From positions 102,512 through 166,511 of the forward strand of contig NZ_SRHZ01000038.1 in assembly GCF_004684085.1 (NCBI RefSeq): 64,000 nucleotides of DNA. Direction: 5' to 3'. The notes under the pieces were generated by a model. That model did no database searches, was not told the DNA's origin, and saw only the letters and a list, made by a program, of their open reading frames with translations. Below, one piece after another: positions 36,214 to 46,406 of this stretch (its first letter is position 1; the number at the start of each line of letters is the position of its first letter). Source of the stretch: Stenotrophomonas maltophilia (GTDB taxonomy: Bacteria; Pseudomonadota; Gammaproteobacteria; Xanthomonadales; Xanthomonadaceae). Both the position numbers and the translations under genes were made by a program.

Positions 36214-37500
36214 ATGCATTTCGTTTCGACCCGTGGGCAGTCGCCTGCCGTTGGCCTCAGTGCGGCAATCGCCGCGGGATTGGCACCCGATGGCGGGCTG
36301 TATGTGCCCGAGCTTCTGCCTGCCCCGCGTGAACTGCACGCTGGCGCGACCCTGGCCGATACCGCTGCTGATCTGCTGGCGCCGTTCTTTGCGGGTGATT
36401 CGCTGGAAGACGCGCTGCCATCCATCTGCCGCGAGGCCTTCGACTTTCCGGTCCCGCTGCGCTCCCTCGGCGATGGCGACCACGTGCTGGAGGTGTTCCA
36501 TGGTCCGACCGCGGCGTTCAAGGACATTGGTGCGCGCTTCCTGGCCGGCATTCTGTCGCGACTGCAGGCCGGCAGGGATCGCGATCTGACGATTGTCGTC
36601 GCCACCTCTGGCGATACGGGTGCTGCGGTGGCGGCGGCGTTCCATCGCCAGCCGGGCGTGCGCGTGGTGGTGCTGTATCCGGATGGCCGCGTGTCCCCGC
36701 GCCAGGCGCATCAGCTTGGCTGCTTCGGCGACAACATCCGTGCGCTGCGCGTGGCCGGTTCGTTCGATGACTGCCAGGCCATGGTCAAGCAGGCACTGGC
36801 CGATCGCGAACTACAGGCCAACGTGCCACTGAGCTCGGCCAACAGCATCAGCCTGGGCCGCCTGCTGCCGCAGATGAGTTACTACGCACATGCGGCGCTG
36901 ACCCATTACGCGGCCCATCGTTGCCGGCTCAACCTGGTGGTGCCGACCGGCAATCTTGGCAACTCGATGGCCGCAGTGCTGGCGCGCGCGCTGGGTGTGC
37001 CGATCGGGCACATCGTGCTGGCCACCAACGCCAACGCGGTACTGCCGGCGTACTTCAATGGTGGCAACTACCAGCCGCAGGCCAGCGTGGCCACCGTGGC
37101 CAATGCCATGGATGTGGGTGCGCCGAGCAATTTCGAGCGCCTGCGCTGGCTGTACCGCGGTGATGATGCGGAACTGCGTGCGGCCTTCCGTGCGTTCGCC
37201 GTGGATGACGTGACCATCCGCGCGACGATTGCGGCTGAGCATGCCAGCAGTGGCGAGCTGTTCTGCCCGCACACGGCCACCGCAGCAAAGGTGCTGCAGG
37301 ATCTGCGCAATGGCGGCGCCAAGGGTGATTGGGCGATGGTGGCAACGGCGCATCCGGCCAAGTTCGAGGCGGTGGTCGAGCCGTTGATCGGTGGTCCGGT
37401 GGCGGTGCCGCCTGCATTGGAAGCGCTGCTGCAGCGACCGGCACATGCCGAACCGTTGGCGGCCGACTACGCGGCGCTGCGTGAGGTGTTGATGCGCTGA
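36214..37500 (+). CDS. thrC: Threonine synthase, 428 aa
   Basis: Product from the ATG at 36214 begins MHFVSTRGQSPAVG, as threonine synthases do; a GTG at 36178 overlapping the thrB stop would add 12 residues. PLP-enzyme features: Lys in P-T-A-A-F-K-D-I-G-A-R-F, T-S-G-D-T-G-A-A-V and V-P-T-G-N-L-G-N. It converts O-phosphohomoserine to threonine. Last gene of the operon, followed by a repeat dimer that could serve as its end. Confidence 0.95.
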   Translation: MHFVSTRGQSPAVGLSAAIAAGLAPDGGLYVPELLPAPRELHAGATLADTAADLLAPFFAGDSLEDALPSICREAFDFPVPLRSLGDGDHVLEVFHGPTAAFKDIGARFLAGILSRLQAGRDRDLTIVVATSGDTGAAVAAAFHRQPGVRVVVLYPDGRVSPRQAHQLGCFGDNIRALRVAGSFDDCQAMVKQALADRELQANVPLSSANSISLGRLLPQMSYYAHAALTHYAAHRCRLNLVVPTGNLGNSMAAVLARALGVPIGHIVLATNANAVLPAYFNGGNYQPQASVATVANAMDVGAPSNFERLRWLYRGDDAELRAAFRAFAVDDVTIRATIAAEHASSGELFCPHTATAAKVLQDLRNGGAKGDWAMVATAHPAKFEAVVEPLIGGPVAVPPALEALLQRPAHAEPLAADYAALREVLMR

Positions 37501-37516
37501 TCGGGGATGGGCGCGT

Positions 37517-37582
37517 TTGCCGGCCAGCGGCCGGCACTACCGGATGGACGCAACACGGGTAGTGCCGGCCGCTGGCCGGCAA
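37517..37582. repeat. GTAG-type (SMAG-like) repeat dimer after thrC
   Basis: Two inverted copies of a unit beginning GTAGTGCCGGCCGCTGGCC: one on the minus strand (37517-37540), one on the plus strand (37559-37582). Each unit is itself a palindrome (GCCGGCC-gct-GGCCGGC). It lies between convergent thrC and the FNR-type gene and can form strong hairpins in both transcripts. Confidence 0.85.
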
Positions 37583-37602
37583 CCCCATGAACCGCGACGC
37601 GG

Positions 37603-38355
37603 TCAGATCAACCCTTCACCGGCCAGTTCGCGCAGCCCATCTTCGTCGAGGATCTCCACCACGTTCAGGTGGGGCAGGGCGATCAGCTCCTGCTGGCGCA
37701 GTTTGGTGAAGGTGCGGCTGACCGTTTCCATGGTCAGGCCCAGATGGTCGGCGATATCGCCCCGGCCCATCGGCAGCGACACGCGCAGGCCGTCGCCCCC
37801 CAGCTTGGCCTCGCGTGCAGCCAGGCGCAGCAGGAAATCGGCCAGCTTCTCGGCCGGTTGCAGGCGTGCCAGCGCGAGCGCGGCGTCCTGGGCGGCATCC
37901 AGTTCCTGGCAGGCACGCTGCAGCAGCTTGCGCTCCAGGTGCGGGAAACGGCTGCGCAGCGCCTTCATCTGCGGCAGCGCAACGCGGCACACGCGGCTGT
38001 CGGCAATGGCCTCGATGTCGTAACGATGGTGATCGCTGCCGCTCAGGCCCAGGTAGTCACCGGGCAGCACGAAACCGTTGATCTGGCGGCGCCCATCGGC
38101 CAGGGTGCGCACCAGGCGCAGTGCGCCCCCGGTCAATGTATAGACATGCTGGCGTTCCTCGCCGGTGCGGGCCAGGGTGCTGCCCATCGTCACCGGCTGC
38201 GAAACAGTGACCTGTTCCAGTGCCTGTACTTCATCGGGCGACAGCGCCGAGCACACCGCCAGGTGGCGAACCGAGCAGTGCAGGCAGTCCTGCGTGACGC
38301 AGGACGGCGAGGCGGAGTCATTGGTGGCGGGCGGAGCGCCGGAAGGCCGTGACAT
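37603..38355 (-). CDS. fnr: FNR/Anr-type oxygen-responsive transcription regulator, 250 aa
   Basis: N-terminal cysteines C19, C24, C27 and C35, plus C123 in S-R-V-C-R-V, resemble the four-Cys iron-sulfur set of FNR (C20, C23, C29, C122), though the spacing of the first group is slightly different. A cyclic-nucleotide-type beta barrel lies in the middle. The HTH has [12 protein letters not shown], with the Glu-x-x-Ser-Arg that reads TTGAT half-sites. It probably switches genes for low-oxygen growth. It is divergent from hisS. A redundant long rightward frame across it is the antisense shadow. Confidence 0.85.
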   Translation of the reverse strand: MSRPSGAPPATNDSASPSCVTQDCLHCSVRHLAVCSALSPDEVQALEQVTVSQPVTMGSTLARTGEERQHVYTLTGGALRLVRTLADGRRQINGFVLPGDYLGLSGSDHHRYDIEAIADSRVCRVALPQMKALRSRFPHLERKLLQRACQELDAAQDAALALARLQPAEKLADFLLRLAAREAKLGGDGLRVSLPMGRGDIADHLGLTMETVSRTFTKLRQQELIALPHLNVVEILDEDGLRELAGEGLI

Positions 38356-38482
38356 GTTGCGGGGGGCGTATCGCGGTCGGGGAGGGCCTTATGATACTTC
38401 AAGCGGCCGTTCGACCCTGCCCGAGGCGGGGGCGCTAGAATGTCGCCCCCTCCCACGTCCCGTTCCAGCAGGAGTTCCGCCC

Positions 38483-39880
38483 GTGATCAAGCCCCGTACC
38501 CCGCCCGGCACCCTTGAACTGCTGCCGCGCGAGCAGATTGCATTCCAGCGCATGCTGGACGTGATCCGCCGCAACTACGAGCGCTTCGGGTTCCTGCCGG
38601 TGGAGACGCCGGTGTTCGAGCTGTCCGATGTGCTGCTGACCAAATCCGGTGGCGAGACTGAGCGCCAGGTGTATTTCGTGCAGTCCACCGGCGCGCTGGC
38701 CAATGCGGCCGAATCGGGCGACCGCTCGCTGCCGGAAATGGCGCTGCGCTTTGACCTGACCGTGCCGCTGGCGCGCTACGTAGCCGAACACGAGCATGAA
38801 CTGACCTTCCCGTTCCGTCGCTACCAGATGCAGCGGGTATACCGCGGCGAGCGTGCGCAGCGCGGTCGTTTCCGCGAGTTCTACCAGTGCGACATCGATG
38901 TGATCGGCAAGGACAGCCTGAGCGTGCGTTACGACGCCGAAGTGCTGGCGGTCATCCACGCGGTGTTCTCGGAGCTGCGCATCGGCGATTTCAGCATCCA
39001 GCTGAACAACCGCAATCTGCTGCGCGGTTACTTCGAGAGCCTGGGCGTGGCCGAAGGCGAACGCCAGCTGGCGGTGCTGCGCGAAGTGGACAAGCTGGAC
39101 AAGCGCGGCGCTGATTACGTGCGCGACACGCTGGTGGGCGAGAGCTTCGGGATTCCGGTCGAACAGGTCGAGAAGATCCTGGCCTTCGTCGCCGTGCGTT
39201 CGAAGGGCCACGATGATGCGCTGGCGCAGTTGGACGCACTGGAAGCGGCGGCGGAATCGTCGGAGACCCTGCGTGCCGGCGTCGCCGAACTGCGCGAAGT
39301 GCTGCAGCTGGTGCAGGCGCTGGGCGTGCCGGAAACCGCGTACTGCCTGAACTTCTCCATCGCGCGCGGCCTGGACTACTACACCGGCACCGTCTACGAG
39401 ACCACGCTGACCGATCACCCGCAGATCGGTTCGATCTGCTCGGGCGGCCGCTATGAAGACCTGGCCAGCCACTACAGCAAGTCGAAGCTGCCGGGCGTTG
39501 GCATTTCCATCGGGTTGTCGCGCCTGTTCTGGCAGCTGCGCGAGGCGGGTCTGATCGATGGCATCGAGGCCAGCAGCGTGCAGGCGCTGGTGGCGTTGAT
39601 GGACGAGCAGGGCATGCCGCAGTCGCTGGACATCGCGCGCCGCCTGCGCAGCGGTGGCATCAACACCGAAGTGCAGATGGAGCCGAAGAAGATCGGCAAG
39701 CAGTTCCAGTACGCGGCCAAGGCTGGCATCCGCTTTGTGGTGCTGGCAGGTGAGGACGAGCTGGCGCGTGGCGTGGTGGCGGTGAAGGACCTGGTGCGTG
39801 AGCAGCAGTTCGAAGTGTCGCGCGACGAACTGGCCAGCACCCTGCAGGTGGAGCTGGAGCAGTCCAAGGCGATGGCGTGA
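38483..39880 (+). CDS. hisS: Histidyl-tRNA synthetase, 465 aa
   Basis: GTG start with AGGAG eight bases upstream; upstream in-frame codons belong to the divergent intergenic region and FNR gene. Class II synthetase features: motif 2 region [12 protein letters not shown] and F-Y-Q-C-D-I-D-V, and the His-specific [12 protein letters not shown]. The C-terminal anticodon-binding domain includes [13 protein letters not shown] and [10 protein letters not shown]. It charges tRNA-His with histidine. It overlaps the next small lipoprotein gene by four bases. Confidence 0.96.
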   Translation: MIKPRTPPGTLELLPREQIAFQRMLDVIRRNYERFGFLPVETPVFELSDVLLTKSGGETERQVYFVQSTGALANAAESGDRSLPEMALRFDLTVPLARYVAEHEHELTFPFRRYQMQRVYRGERAQRGRFREFYQCDIDVIGKDSLSVRYDAEVLAVIHAVFSELRIGDFSIQLNNRNLLRGYFESLGVAEGERQLAVLREVDKLDKRGADYVRDTLVGESFGIPVEQVEKILAFVAVRSKGHDDALAQLDALEAAAESSETLRAGVAELREVLQLVQALGVPETAYCLNFSIARGLDYYTGTVYETTLTDHPQIGSICSGGRYEDLASHYSKSKLPGVGISIGLSRLFWQLREAGLIDGIEASSVQALVALMDEQGMPQSLDIARRLRSGGINTEVQMEPKKIGKQFQYAAKAGIRFVVLAGEDELARGVVAVKDLVREQQFEVSRDELASTLQVELEQSKAMA

Positions 39881-40173
39881 CGCGGGCCGCCGCAGGGGCG
39901 CTGAGCGTGCTCCTGCTGGCGGGCTGCCAGAGTGATCCTGCACTACACAGTGCGCGGATCGGTCCGGCGCAGTACAGGCTGCAGGTTGACCGCTGCCACG
40001 TGATCGACCGCGTGCAGCTGGAGGGTGACCTGCGAACCCTGGCGGCGCGGAAGTGCCCGGCCGGAGTAGGGACGTTGGAGAACATCCAATCCCTGCCAAG
40101 CCGGCAGGGCAGTCTGTTCGGCGAATGCCCGCGGCGCGGGGCGCTGCAGGCCGAGGTGCGCTGTCTGCCCTGA
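39877..40173 (+). CDS. Small predicted lipoprotein, 98 aa
   Basis: The GTG overlaps the hisS stop (GTGA), so it is translated with hisS. N-terminal signal with lipobox L-L-L-A-G-C (Cys17) and Gln-Ser at +2/+3, which favours the outer membrane. The mature part has four more Cys residues (C40, C60, C84, C96), consistent with two disulfides. No family is recognised. A strong terminator follows. The coupling of an envelope lipoprotein to a synthetase gene is odd. Confidence 0.75.
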   Translation: MTRAAAGALSVLLLAGCQSDPALHSARIGPAQYRLQVDRCHVIDRVQLEGDLRTLAARKCPAGVGTLENIQSLPSRQGSLFGECPRRGALQAEVRCLP

Positions 40174-40202
40174 GCCGGGTCAGGCTGTTGATTTGAAAGA
40201 AG

Positions 40203-40235
40203 AACGCCCACCTTTTGGTGGGCGTTTTGCGTTTT
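40203..40235 (+). terminator. Rho-independent terminator after the hisS-lipoprotein unit
   Basis: AACGCCCACC, TTTT loop, GGTGGGCGTT, then TTGCGTTTT: a ten-base stem followed by a T-rich tail. Confidence 0.92.
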
Positions 40236-40249
40236 CGGCATCCGGTCCA

Positions 40250-40290
40250 GGGGTCAGATCCGTTTTCCTGTGGAAAACGGATCTGACCCC
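40250..40290. repeat. Perfect 19-bp-arm palindrome of the GGGGTCAGATCC type
   Basis: GGGGTCAGATCCGTTTTCC, TGT, then its exact reverse complement. The related element at 52758-52794 shares the GGGGTC(A/G)GATCC ends but differs in the middle. This suggests a mobile or REP-like family with conserved ends, situated here between the terminator and the his regulator. Confidence 0.75.
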
Positions 40291-40327
40291 GTGAGCCAAT
40301 TTGACGCACTGCGCAAGAATGCGCTAA

Positions 40328-40347
40328 TGTACTAACGCGCTATTACA
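40328..40347. promoter_or_regulatory. Candidate operator of the HisR-like (TrpR-family) regulator
   Basis: The 20-mer starting TGTACTAACGCG and ending TACA matches its reverse complement at 16 of 20 positions (TGTAnTAnCGCGnTAnTACA). It lies directly before the regulator gene that heads the his genes, where an autoregulatory and his-operon operator would be expected. Confidence 0.55.
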
Positions 40348-40350
40348 TTG

Positions 40351-40677
40351 ATGCATGGAAACGACCCCGTGAAAGCCCGCCCCGAGATTGCCGCCAAAGA
40401 CCCGAAGGCCGACCTGCAAGCCCTGGCCCAGGCCTTTGCCGCCCTGTGCGAGCCGGAGCAGGTGGAGGCCTTTCTGCGTGACCTCTGCACCCCCGCCGAG
40501 CTGGAAGCCATGGCCGACCGCTGGAAAGTGGTGCCGCTGCTGCAGCAGGGCGTGCCGTACCGCGAGATCCACGAGCGCACCGGGGTCAGCGTGACCACCA
40601 CTGGACGGGTGGCACGCACGCTCGAGCATGGCCATCGAGGTTATGCCGCCGCCATCGACCGCCTTGCTTCGCGCTGA
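40351..40677 (+). CDS. hisR: TrpR/YerC-family repressor, probable histidine-biosynthesis regulator
   Basis: 108 aa from the ATG at 40351; a GTG at 40369, preceded by GGAAA, would give 102 aa. The TrpR-superfamily core is clear: [18 protein letters not shown], then [27 protein letters not shown], the HTH. Position 34 bases before hisG strongly suggests it controls the his operon, possibly sensing histidine; comparative genomics has assigned such genes as HisR in other lineages (from memory). A candidate operator precedes it. Confidence 0.8.
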   Translation: MHGNDPVKARPEIAAKDPKADLQALAQAFAALCEPEQVEAFLRDLCTPAELEAMADRWKVVPLLQQGVPYREIHERTGVSVTTTGRVARTLEHGHRGYAAAIDRLASR

Positions 40678-40711
40678 TCCGCGCCCCGTTCCGAACTTCG
40701 AGACCTCCCCC

Positions 40712-41623
40712 ATGAGTGCAACCCAGGCAGCGCCGGCACGAGACCGGCTGCGTATCGCCATCCAGAAGAGTGGCCGGCTGGCCGAGCCCGCCCGCAACCT
40801 GCTCAGCGCCTGTGGCCTGAGCTGGCGCGAGAGCCGCGACAAGCTGTTCTGCTACGGCGAATCGCTGCCGGTGGACCTGTTGCTGGTGCGCGACGACGAC
40901 ATTCCTGGCCTGATTGCCGACGGCGTCTGCGACCTCGGCATCGTCGGCCGCAATGAACTGGATGAGCAGGCCGCAGCGCGTCGCCAGACCGGCCTGCCGG
41001 ATGCCTACCAGGCGCTGCGCGGGCTGGGTTTCGGCCAGTGCCGGCTGATGCTGGCGGTGCCCGAGGAGTGGCAGTGGCAGGGTCCGGCACAGCTGACTGG
41101 TACCCGCATCGCCACCAGCTACCCGGCCATCCTCAAGCAGTGGCTGGCCGAGCAGGGCGTGGACGCACAGGTGGTCGAGCTGTCCGGCTCGGTCGAGATC
41201 GCGCCGCGTCTGGGTACCGCCGACCTGATCTGCGATCTGGTCTCCAGCGGTGCCACCCTGCGTGCCAACCAGTTGACCCCGGTGCACAACCTGCTCGACA
41301 GCGAGGCGGTGCTGGCCGGTGCGGTGCGCGTGCCGGATGATGCGCGCGCGTCGCTGCGCGCGATGCTGCTGCGTCGCCTCGACGGCGTGGTGCAGCGCCA
41401 GGACCGCAAGCTGCTGATGTTCCGCGCCAGCGAGGATCGTGTCGACGCGCTGGCGCAGCTGCTGGCCGATGCCGAGCCGTTGGTACGGCTGCCAGCCGAT
41501 GGTGGCGCGCTGCGCCTGCAGACCATGTGTCCCGGCCCGTTGAGCTGGCAGCGCATGGAAGAACTCGAACGCGCCGGGGCGCAGAGCCTGATGGTGTTGA
41601 GCGTGGAGCGGTCGCTGGCATGA
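40712..41623 (+). CDS. hisG: ATP phosphoribosyltransferase (long form), 303 aa
   Basis: From the ATG at 40712 the product begins [11 protein letters not shown], then [10 protein letters not shown] as in HisG. Further marks: [19 protein letters not shown], and [28 protein letters not shown], the PRPP site. The extra C-terminal ACT-like domain means the long, histidine-inhibited form, which does not need HisZ. It is the first committed enzyme of histidine synthesis. Confidence 0.97.
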   Translation: MSATQAAPARDRLRIAIQKSGRLAEPARNLLSACGLSWRESRDKLFCYGESLPVDLLLVRDDDIPGLIADGVCDLGIVGRNELDEQAAARRQTGLPDAYQALRGLGFGQCRLMLAVPEEWQWQGPAQLTGTRIATSYPAILKQWLAEQGVDAQVVELSGSVEIAPRLGTADLICDLVSSGATLRANQLTPVHNLLDSEAVLAGAVRVPDDARASLRAMLLRRLDGVVQRQDRKLLMFRASEDRVDALAQLLADAEPLVRLPADGGALRLQTMCPGPLSWQRMEELERAGAQSLMVLSVERSLA

Positions 41624-42915
41624 ATCGTCTGATCTGGTCCCGACTTGATGAGGCCGCGCGCAGCACGGCATTGACCCGCCCGGTGCAGACCGTGGCGCAG
41701 CAGACCCGCGATGCCGTGGCCGCGCTGATCGCACAGGTGCGCGCGCAGGGTGACGACGCACTGCGCGCGATCACCGCGCGCTTCGATGGTGTCGAGCTTT
41801 CGTCCTTTGAAGTGAGCGAAGCCGAGTTCACTGCGGCCGAAGCCGCCGTGTCGGCCGAACTGCGCCAGGCGATGGTGGACGCCGCTGAGCGCATCGCGCG
41901 CTTCCACGCCGCTGGCATGGGCACGGGCTATGCGGTGGAAACCGCGCCGGGCGTAGTCTGCGAACGCATGCTGCGTCCGATCGGTCGGGTGGGTCTGTAT
42001 GTGCCGGCCGGCAGCGCGCCGCTGCCGTCCACCGCGTTGATGCTGGGTGTGCCGGCACAGCTGGCGGGCTGCCCGCAGGTGGTCCTGTGCACACCGCCGC
42101 GCGCCGATGGCACGGCCGATCCGGCGGTGCTGGTGGCCGCGCGGCTGACCGGTGTGCAGCGCGTGTTCAAGCTGGGCGGCGCTCAGGCCATCGCCGCAAT
42201 GGCCTATGGCACCGCCAGCATTCCGGCCTGCGACAAGCTGTTCGGGCCGGGCAACAGTTTCGTTACCGAAGCCAAGCAGCAGGTGGCACAGGACGGTGCC
42301 GCCGCCATCGACATGCCGGCCGGTCCCTCAGAAGTGCTGGTGATTGCCGATGCCGGCGCCAATCCGGCGTTCGTCGCCGCCGACCTGCTGTCGCAGGCCG
42401 AGCACGGCCCCGATTCGCAGGTATTGCTGCTGACCGACGATGCCGCGATGCTGGCGGCCGTTGAATCCGAAGTAGAGCGCCAGGTGGCCTTGCTGCCGCG
42501 CCAGCAGATCGCACGCCAGGCGCTGTCGGCTTCGCGGCTGATCCAGGTCGATTCGATGGACGAAGCCTTCGCGATCAGTAACCGCTATGCGCCCGAGCAC
42601 CTGATCCTGGCGCTGCGCGAACCGCGTGCGTGGCTGGACAGGGTGCAGGCGGCTGGCTCGGTGTTCCTGGGTGATTACACGCCTGAAGCGCTGGGTGACT
42701 ACTGCAGCGGCACCAACCACGTGCTGCCCACCGCCGGTGCCGCGCGTGCCTACAGCGGCGTGAGCGTTGCCAGCTTCCAGAACCTGATCAGCGTGCAGAG
42801 CGCCAGCGCCGCCGGCCTGGCAGCGATCGGCGGCTGCGCGCGCATCATCGCCAGCGCTGAAGGCCTGGATGCGCACGAGCGTGCGGTTGCCCTGCGCATG
42901 GAGGCCGCCGCATGA
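41620..42915 (+). CDS. hisD: Histidinol dehydrogenase, 431 aa
   Basis: ATG overlaps the hisG stop (ATGA). Family elements: [43 protein letters not shown], and [10 protein letters not shown] with the catalytic and Zn-binding residues. It carries out the last two NAD-dependent oxidations of histidinol to histidine. Confidence 0.97.
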   Translation: MNRLIWSRLDEAARSTALTRPVQTVAQQTRDAVAALIAQVRAQGDDALRAITARFDGVELSSFEVSEAEFTAAEAAVSAELRQAMVDAAERIARFHAAGMGTGYAVETAPGVVCERMLRPIGRVGLYVPAGSAPLPSTALMLGVPAQLAGCPQVVLCTPPRADGTADPAVLVAARLTGVQRVFKLGGAQAIAAMAYGTASIPACDKLFGPGNSFVTEAKQQVAQDGAAAIDMPAGPSEVLVIADAGANPAFVAADLLSQAEHGPDSQVLLLTDDAAMLAAVESEVERQVALLPRQQIARQALSASRLIQVDSMDEAFAISNRYAPEHLILALREPRAWLDRVQAAGSVFLGDYTPEALGDYCSGTNHVLPTAGAARAYSGVSVASFQNLISVQSASAAGLAAIGGCARIIASAEGLDAHERAVALRMEAAA

Positions 42916-44006
42916 GCGCCGCCATTGATGACGTGCTGGCACTGGTGCGCCCGGATCTGCAGGCCTTCGCCGGCTACAGCTCGGCGCGCAGTGCAGCGGT
43001 GCAGGGCGAGGTCTGGTTGAATGCCAACGAGTCGGCCTGGGCGAATCCCGCCGACAGCGCCGGCAGCAGCCGTCGTTACCCGGAGCCGCAGCCGTTGGCG
43101 CTGCGCGAGGGCCTGGCGGCGCTGTACGGCGTGACGCCGCCGCAACTGCTGGTCGGCCGCGGCAGCGACGAGGCCATCGACCTGCTGGTGCGCACCCTGT
43201 GCGTGCCGGGCCGCGATGGCGTGCTGGTCACTTCGCCGGTGTTCGGCATGTACGCGGTCTGTGCACGCCTGCAGGGCGCGCTGCTGATCGACGTTCCGCT
43301 GGTGGACACCGAAGAGGGCCTGCGTACCGATCTGGACGCGGTCATCGGAGCTGCCAAGGCGCAGCGTGCAAAGCTGGTCTTCCTGTGTGCGCCGTCGAAC
43401 CCGGCCGGCAGCGATATCGACCTGTCCGACATTGAACGTGTGGCGGTTGCCTTGCGAGGCCAGGCACTGGTGGTGGTGGACGAGGCGTATGTCGAGTACG
43501 CGCAGCGCGCCTCGGCGACCACGTTGCTGGCCGCGCACGCAAACTTGGCGGTGCTGCGCACGCTGTCGAAGGCACACGCACTCGCCGCCGCTCGCATTGG
43601 TACCCTGATCGCCGCCCCGGAGCTGATCGCCGTGCTGCGCCGCTGCCAGGCGCCGTACCCGGTACCAACGCCGTGCGCGGAACTGGCCGTGCAGGCACTG
43701 CAACCGGCCGCGCTGGCACGCACCGCTGAGCGCGTGGCCACGGTCATCGCCGAGCGCGAACGCCTGCGCACCGCACTGGTCGGCCTGCCTAGCGTGCGCC
43801 GGGTGTATGCCTCGGCCGGCAACTACCTGCTGGTCCGCTTCGCTGATGCCCAGGCTGCGTTCGATACGCTGCTGGCCGCCGGCGTGGTGGTGCGTGACCA
43901 GCGCACCGCACCGCAGCTGGGCGATGCGCTGCGCATCAGCATCGGCAGCCCCGAAGAGAATGACCGCGTGCTTGCGGCCCTGTCGGCGCGGAGGGCCGCA
44001 GCATGA
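42912..44006 (+). CDS. hisC: Histidinol-phosphate aminotransferase, 364 aa
   Basis: ATGA overlap with hisD. Class I/II aminotransferase: N-A-N-E-S-A-W near the start, [18 protein letters not shown] and the PLP Lys in [16 protein letters not shown]. It transfers the amino group from glutamate to imidazole acetol phosphate. Confidence 0.96.
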   Translation: MSAAIDDVLALVRPDLQAFAGYSSARSAAVQGEVWLNANESAWANPADSAGSSRRYPEPQPLALREGLAALYGVTPPQLLVGRGSDEAIDLLVRTLCVPGRDGVLVTSPVFGMYAVCARLQGALLIDVPLVDTEEGLRTDLDAVIGAAKAQRAKLVFLCAPSNPAGSDIDLSDIERVAVALRGQALVVVDEAYVEYAQRASATTLLAAHANLAVLRTLSKAHALAAARIGTLIAAPELIAVLRRCQAPYPVPTPCAELAVQALQPAALARTAERVATVIAERERLRTALVGLPSVRRVYASAGNYLLVRFADAQAAFDTLLAAGVVVRDQRTAPQLGDALRISIGSPEENDRVLAALSARRAAA

Positions 44007-45076
44007 CCCCGATCCTGTTCATCGACCGCGACGGCACCCTCATCGAGGAGCCGGCCGACTTCCAGATCGATGCCTACGAGAAGCTGCGCTTCGTGCCGCA
44101 GGTGATCCCGGCGTTGCTGAAGCTGCGTGACGCCGGCTACCAGTTCGTCATTGTCACCAATCAGGACGGCCTGGGCAGCGACAGCTACCCGCGTGCCAGC
44201 TTCGAGGGCCCCAACGACCTGATGCTGCAGATCTTCGAGAGCCAGGGCATCACCTTCCGTGACGTGCTGATCGATTGTAGCTGGCCGCAGGATAATGCGC
44301 CGACCCGCAAGCCGGGCATCGGCCTGATGACTGCCTACCTGCAGGACCGCAGCATCGACTGGGCGCGCTCGGGCATGGTGGGTGATCGCATCACCGACCT
44401 GCAGTTCGCCGACAACCTCAACATCCGTGGTTTCCAGCTGCGCACCGAGCAGTTCGGTGGCGAGTGGGACTGGCCAGGCATTGCCCATGCGCTGGCCGAC
44501 GCGCCGCGCACCGCGGTGGTCCAGCGCACTACCAAGGAAACGAAAATCCGCGTTGAACTGGACCTGGATCGTGCGGGCGATGCGCACATCTCCACCGGCC
44601 TGCCGTTCTTCGACCACATGCTGGAACAGATCGGCAAGCATGGCGGCTTCGCGCTGGACATCCAGGCCGAGGGTGACCTGCACATCGATGAGCACCACAC
44701 CATCGAGGACACCGGGCTGGCCCTGGGACAGGCGCTGCGCGAGGCGCTGGGCGACAAGCGCGGCATTGGCCGCTACGGCTTCACCCTGCCGATGGACGAG
44801 ACGCTGGCCAGCGCCGCACTGGATTTCAGCGGCCGGCCGTACTTCGTGTTTGAGGGCGAGTTCAAGCGTGAGCGGGTGGGCGATATGCCGACCGAGCTGG
44901 TACCGCATTTCTTCCGCTCGCTGTGCGACGCCAGCGGCCTGAACCTCAATCTGCAGGTACGCGGCGACAACGATCACCACAAGGTGGAAGCCTGCTTCAA
45001 GGCGCTGGCGCGCGCGCTGCGTCCGGCGCTGGCCCGCCAGGGCACCGCACTGCCTACCACCAAGGGGGCGTTGTGA
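44003..45076 (+). CDS. hisB: Bifunctional histidinol-phosphatase / imidazoleglycerol-phosphate dehydratase, 357 aa
   Basis: ATGA overlap with hisC. The N-terminal HAD phosphatase starts with F-I-D-R-D-G-T-L (nucleophile Asp) and has the S/T motif I-V-T-N-Q-D-G-L. From about residue 175 the dehydratase follows: [20 protein letters not shown] and D-N-D-H-H-K-V-E-A metal-binding elements. The fused form is typical of Gammaproteobacteria. It catalyses two non-consecutive steps of the pathway. Confidence 0.97.
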   Translation: MTPILFIDRDGTLIEEPADFQIDAYEKLRFVPQVIPALLKLRDAGYQFVIVTNQDGLGSDSYPRASFEGPNDLMLQIFESQGITFRDVLIDCSWPQDNAPTRKPGIGLMTAYLQDRSIDWARSGMVGDRITDLQFADNLNIRGFQLRTEQFGGEWDWPGIAHALADAPRTAVVQRTTKETKIRVELDLDRAGDAHISTGLPFFDHMLEQIGKHGGFALDIQAEGDLHIDEHHTIEDTGLALGQALREALGDKRGIGRYGFTLPMDETLASAALDFSGRPYFVFEGEFKRERVGDMPTELVPHFFRSLCDASGLNLNLQVRGDNDHHKVEACFKALARALRPALARQGTALPTTKGAL

Positions 45077-45675
45077 GCGACGTCGCGCTGATCGATGCCG
45101 GCGGTGCCAATCTGGGCTCGGTGCGCTACGCACTGGAGCGCCTGGGCGCAACGGTGCGGCTGGTGCGCGATGCCGACGGCCTGGTCGGCGCGCAGCGGGT
45201 GATCCTGCCCGGCGTCGGCGCGGCCGGTCCCGGCATGCAGCGCCTGCACGCGCAGGGGCTGGTGGAGCCGTTGCAGCGACTGGAGGTGCCGCTGATGGGC
45301 ATCTGCCTGGGCATGCAGCTGCTGTTCGAGCGCTCCGAGGAGGCGGGCGTGGAAGCGCTGGGGCTGATTCCCGGCGTGGTGCGCAAACTGGTGCCGGCCT
45401 GTGGCATCCGCGTGCCGCACATGGGCTGGAACCGCCTGCTGCCATTGCGCGAATCGCTGCTGCTGCAGGGTGTGCCGGAGCGCGCCAGCGCCTACTTCGT
45501 GCACAGCTATGCGGCGCCCCTCAACGCGCACACGGTGGCCGCATGCGACCACGGTGGCCTGTTCACCGCGGTGGTGGAGCAGGGACGCTACTTCGGTGCG
45601 CAGTTCCATCCCGAACGCTCCGGCGATACCGGTTCGTTGATGCTGCGCAACTTCCTTGAGGGCACGGCTGCATGA
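45073..45675 (+). CDS. hisH: Imidazole glycerol phosphate synthase, glutamine amidotransferase subunit, 200 aa
   Basis: GTG start overlapping the hisB stop (GTGA); an ATG in frame upstream would lie deep in hisB. Triad GATase: Cys in G-I-C-L-G-M-Q-L-L, with the late H-P-E-R-S-G providing His and Glu. [11 protein letters not shown] is the usual N-terminus. It feeds ammonia to HisF. Confidence 0.96.
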   Translation: MSDVALIDAGGANLGSVRYALERLGATVRLVRDADGLVGAQRVILPGVGAAGPGMQRLHAQGLVEPLQRLEVPLMGICLGMQLLFERSEEAGVEALGLIPGVVRKLVPACGIRVPHMGWNRLLPLRESLLLQGVPERASAYFVHSYAAPLNAHTVAACDHGGLFTAVVEQGRYFGAQFHPERSGDTGSLMLRNFLEGTAA

Positions 45676-46406
45676 GTTTCATCGTCTACCCCGCGCTGGA
45701 TATCCGTGATGGCCGCGTGGTGCGGCTGCGCCAGGGCGACTACGCGCAGGAAACCTCCTATGGTGATGATCCTTTGCCGCGCGCGCAGGTTTTTGCCGCA
45801 CAGGGCGCGCAGTGGATGCATCTGGTCGACCTGGACGCCGCGCGCGCCGGTGGCTACACCCTGGCGCCGCTGCTGTCGTCGATCCGCGCGCAGACATCGC
45901 TGCAGGTGCAGACCGGCGGCGGCGTACGTGGTCGCGACGATGTGGCGCACATTCTCGACGCCGGCGCGGGCCGGGTGGTGGTCGGCTCGCTGGCAGTGCG
46001 TCGCCCCGATGAAGTGGTCGGTTGGCTGGAGGAATTCGGCGCCGAGCGCATCACCATTGCCCTGGACGCACGCCAGGACGCACAGGGGCAGTGGCAGCTG
46101 CCGGTGCACGGCTGGACCGAGAACGCCGGAGTGACCCTGGATGATCTGGCCCGGCGCTACGCACGCGCCGGCATGCGCCACCTGCTGTGCACCGACATCG
46201 CCCGTGACGGCATGCTGGCCGGACCCAACATCGGCCTTTACCAGCACCTGTCGGCCTTGCTGCCGGGTGTGGCCGTGCAGGCCTCCGGTGGCATCCGTGA
46301 CGTGGCCGATGTGGCCCAGGCGCGTGCCGCCGGCTGCGGCGGTGCCATCCTTGGCAAGGCGCTGCTGGAGCAGCGCATGGACCTGGCGGAGGCGCTGGCA
46401 TGTTGA
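45672..46406 (+). CDS. hisA: Phosphoribosylformimino-5-aminoimidazole carboxamide ribotide isomerase, 244 aa
   Basis: ATGA overlap with hisH. Half-barrel phosphate motif near each half: [14 protein letters not shown] with the catalytic Asp, and the second-half catalytic Asp in [14 protein letters not shown] and A-S-G-G-I-R are phosphate-binding loops. It performs an Amadori rearrangement. Confidence 0.96.
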   Translation: MSFIVYPALDIRDGRVVRLRQGDYAQETSYGDDPLPRAQVFAAQGAQWMHLVDLDAARAGGYTLAPLLSSIRAQTSLQVQTGGGVRGRDDVAHILDAGAGRVVVGSLAVRRPDEVVGWLEEFGAERITIALDARQDAQGQWQLPVHGWTENAGVTLDDLARRYARAGMRHLLCTDIARDGMLAGPNIGLYQHLSALLPGVAVQASGGIRDVADVAQARAAGCGGAILGKALLEQRMDLAEALAC

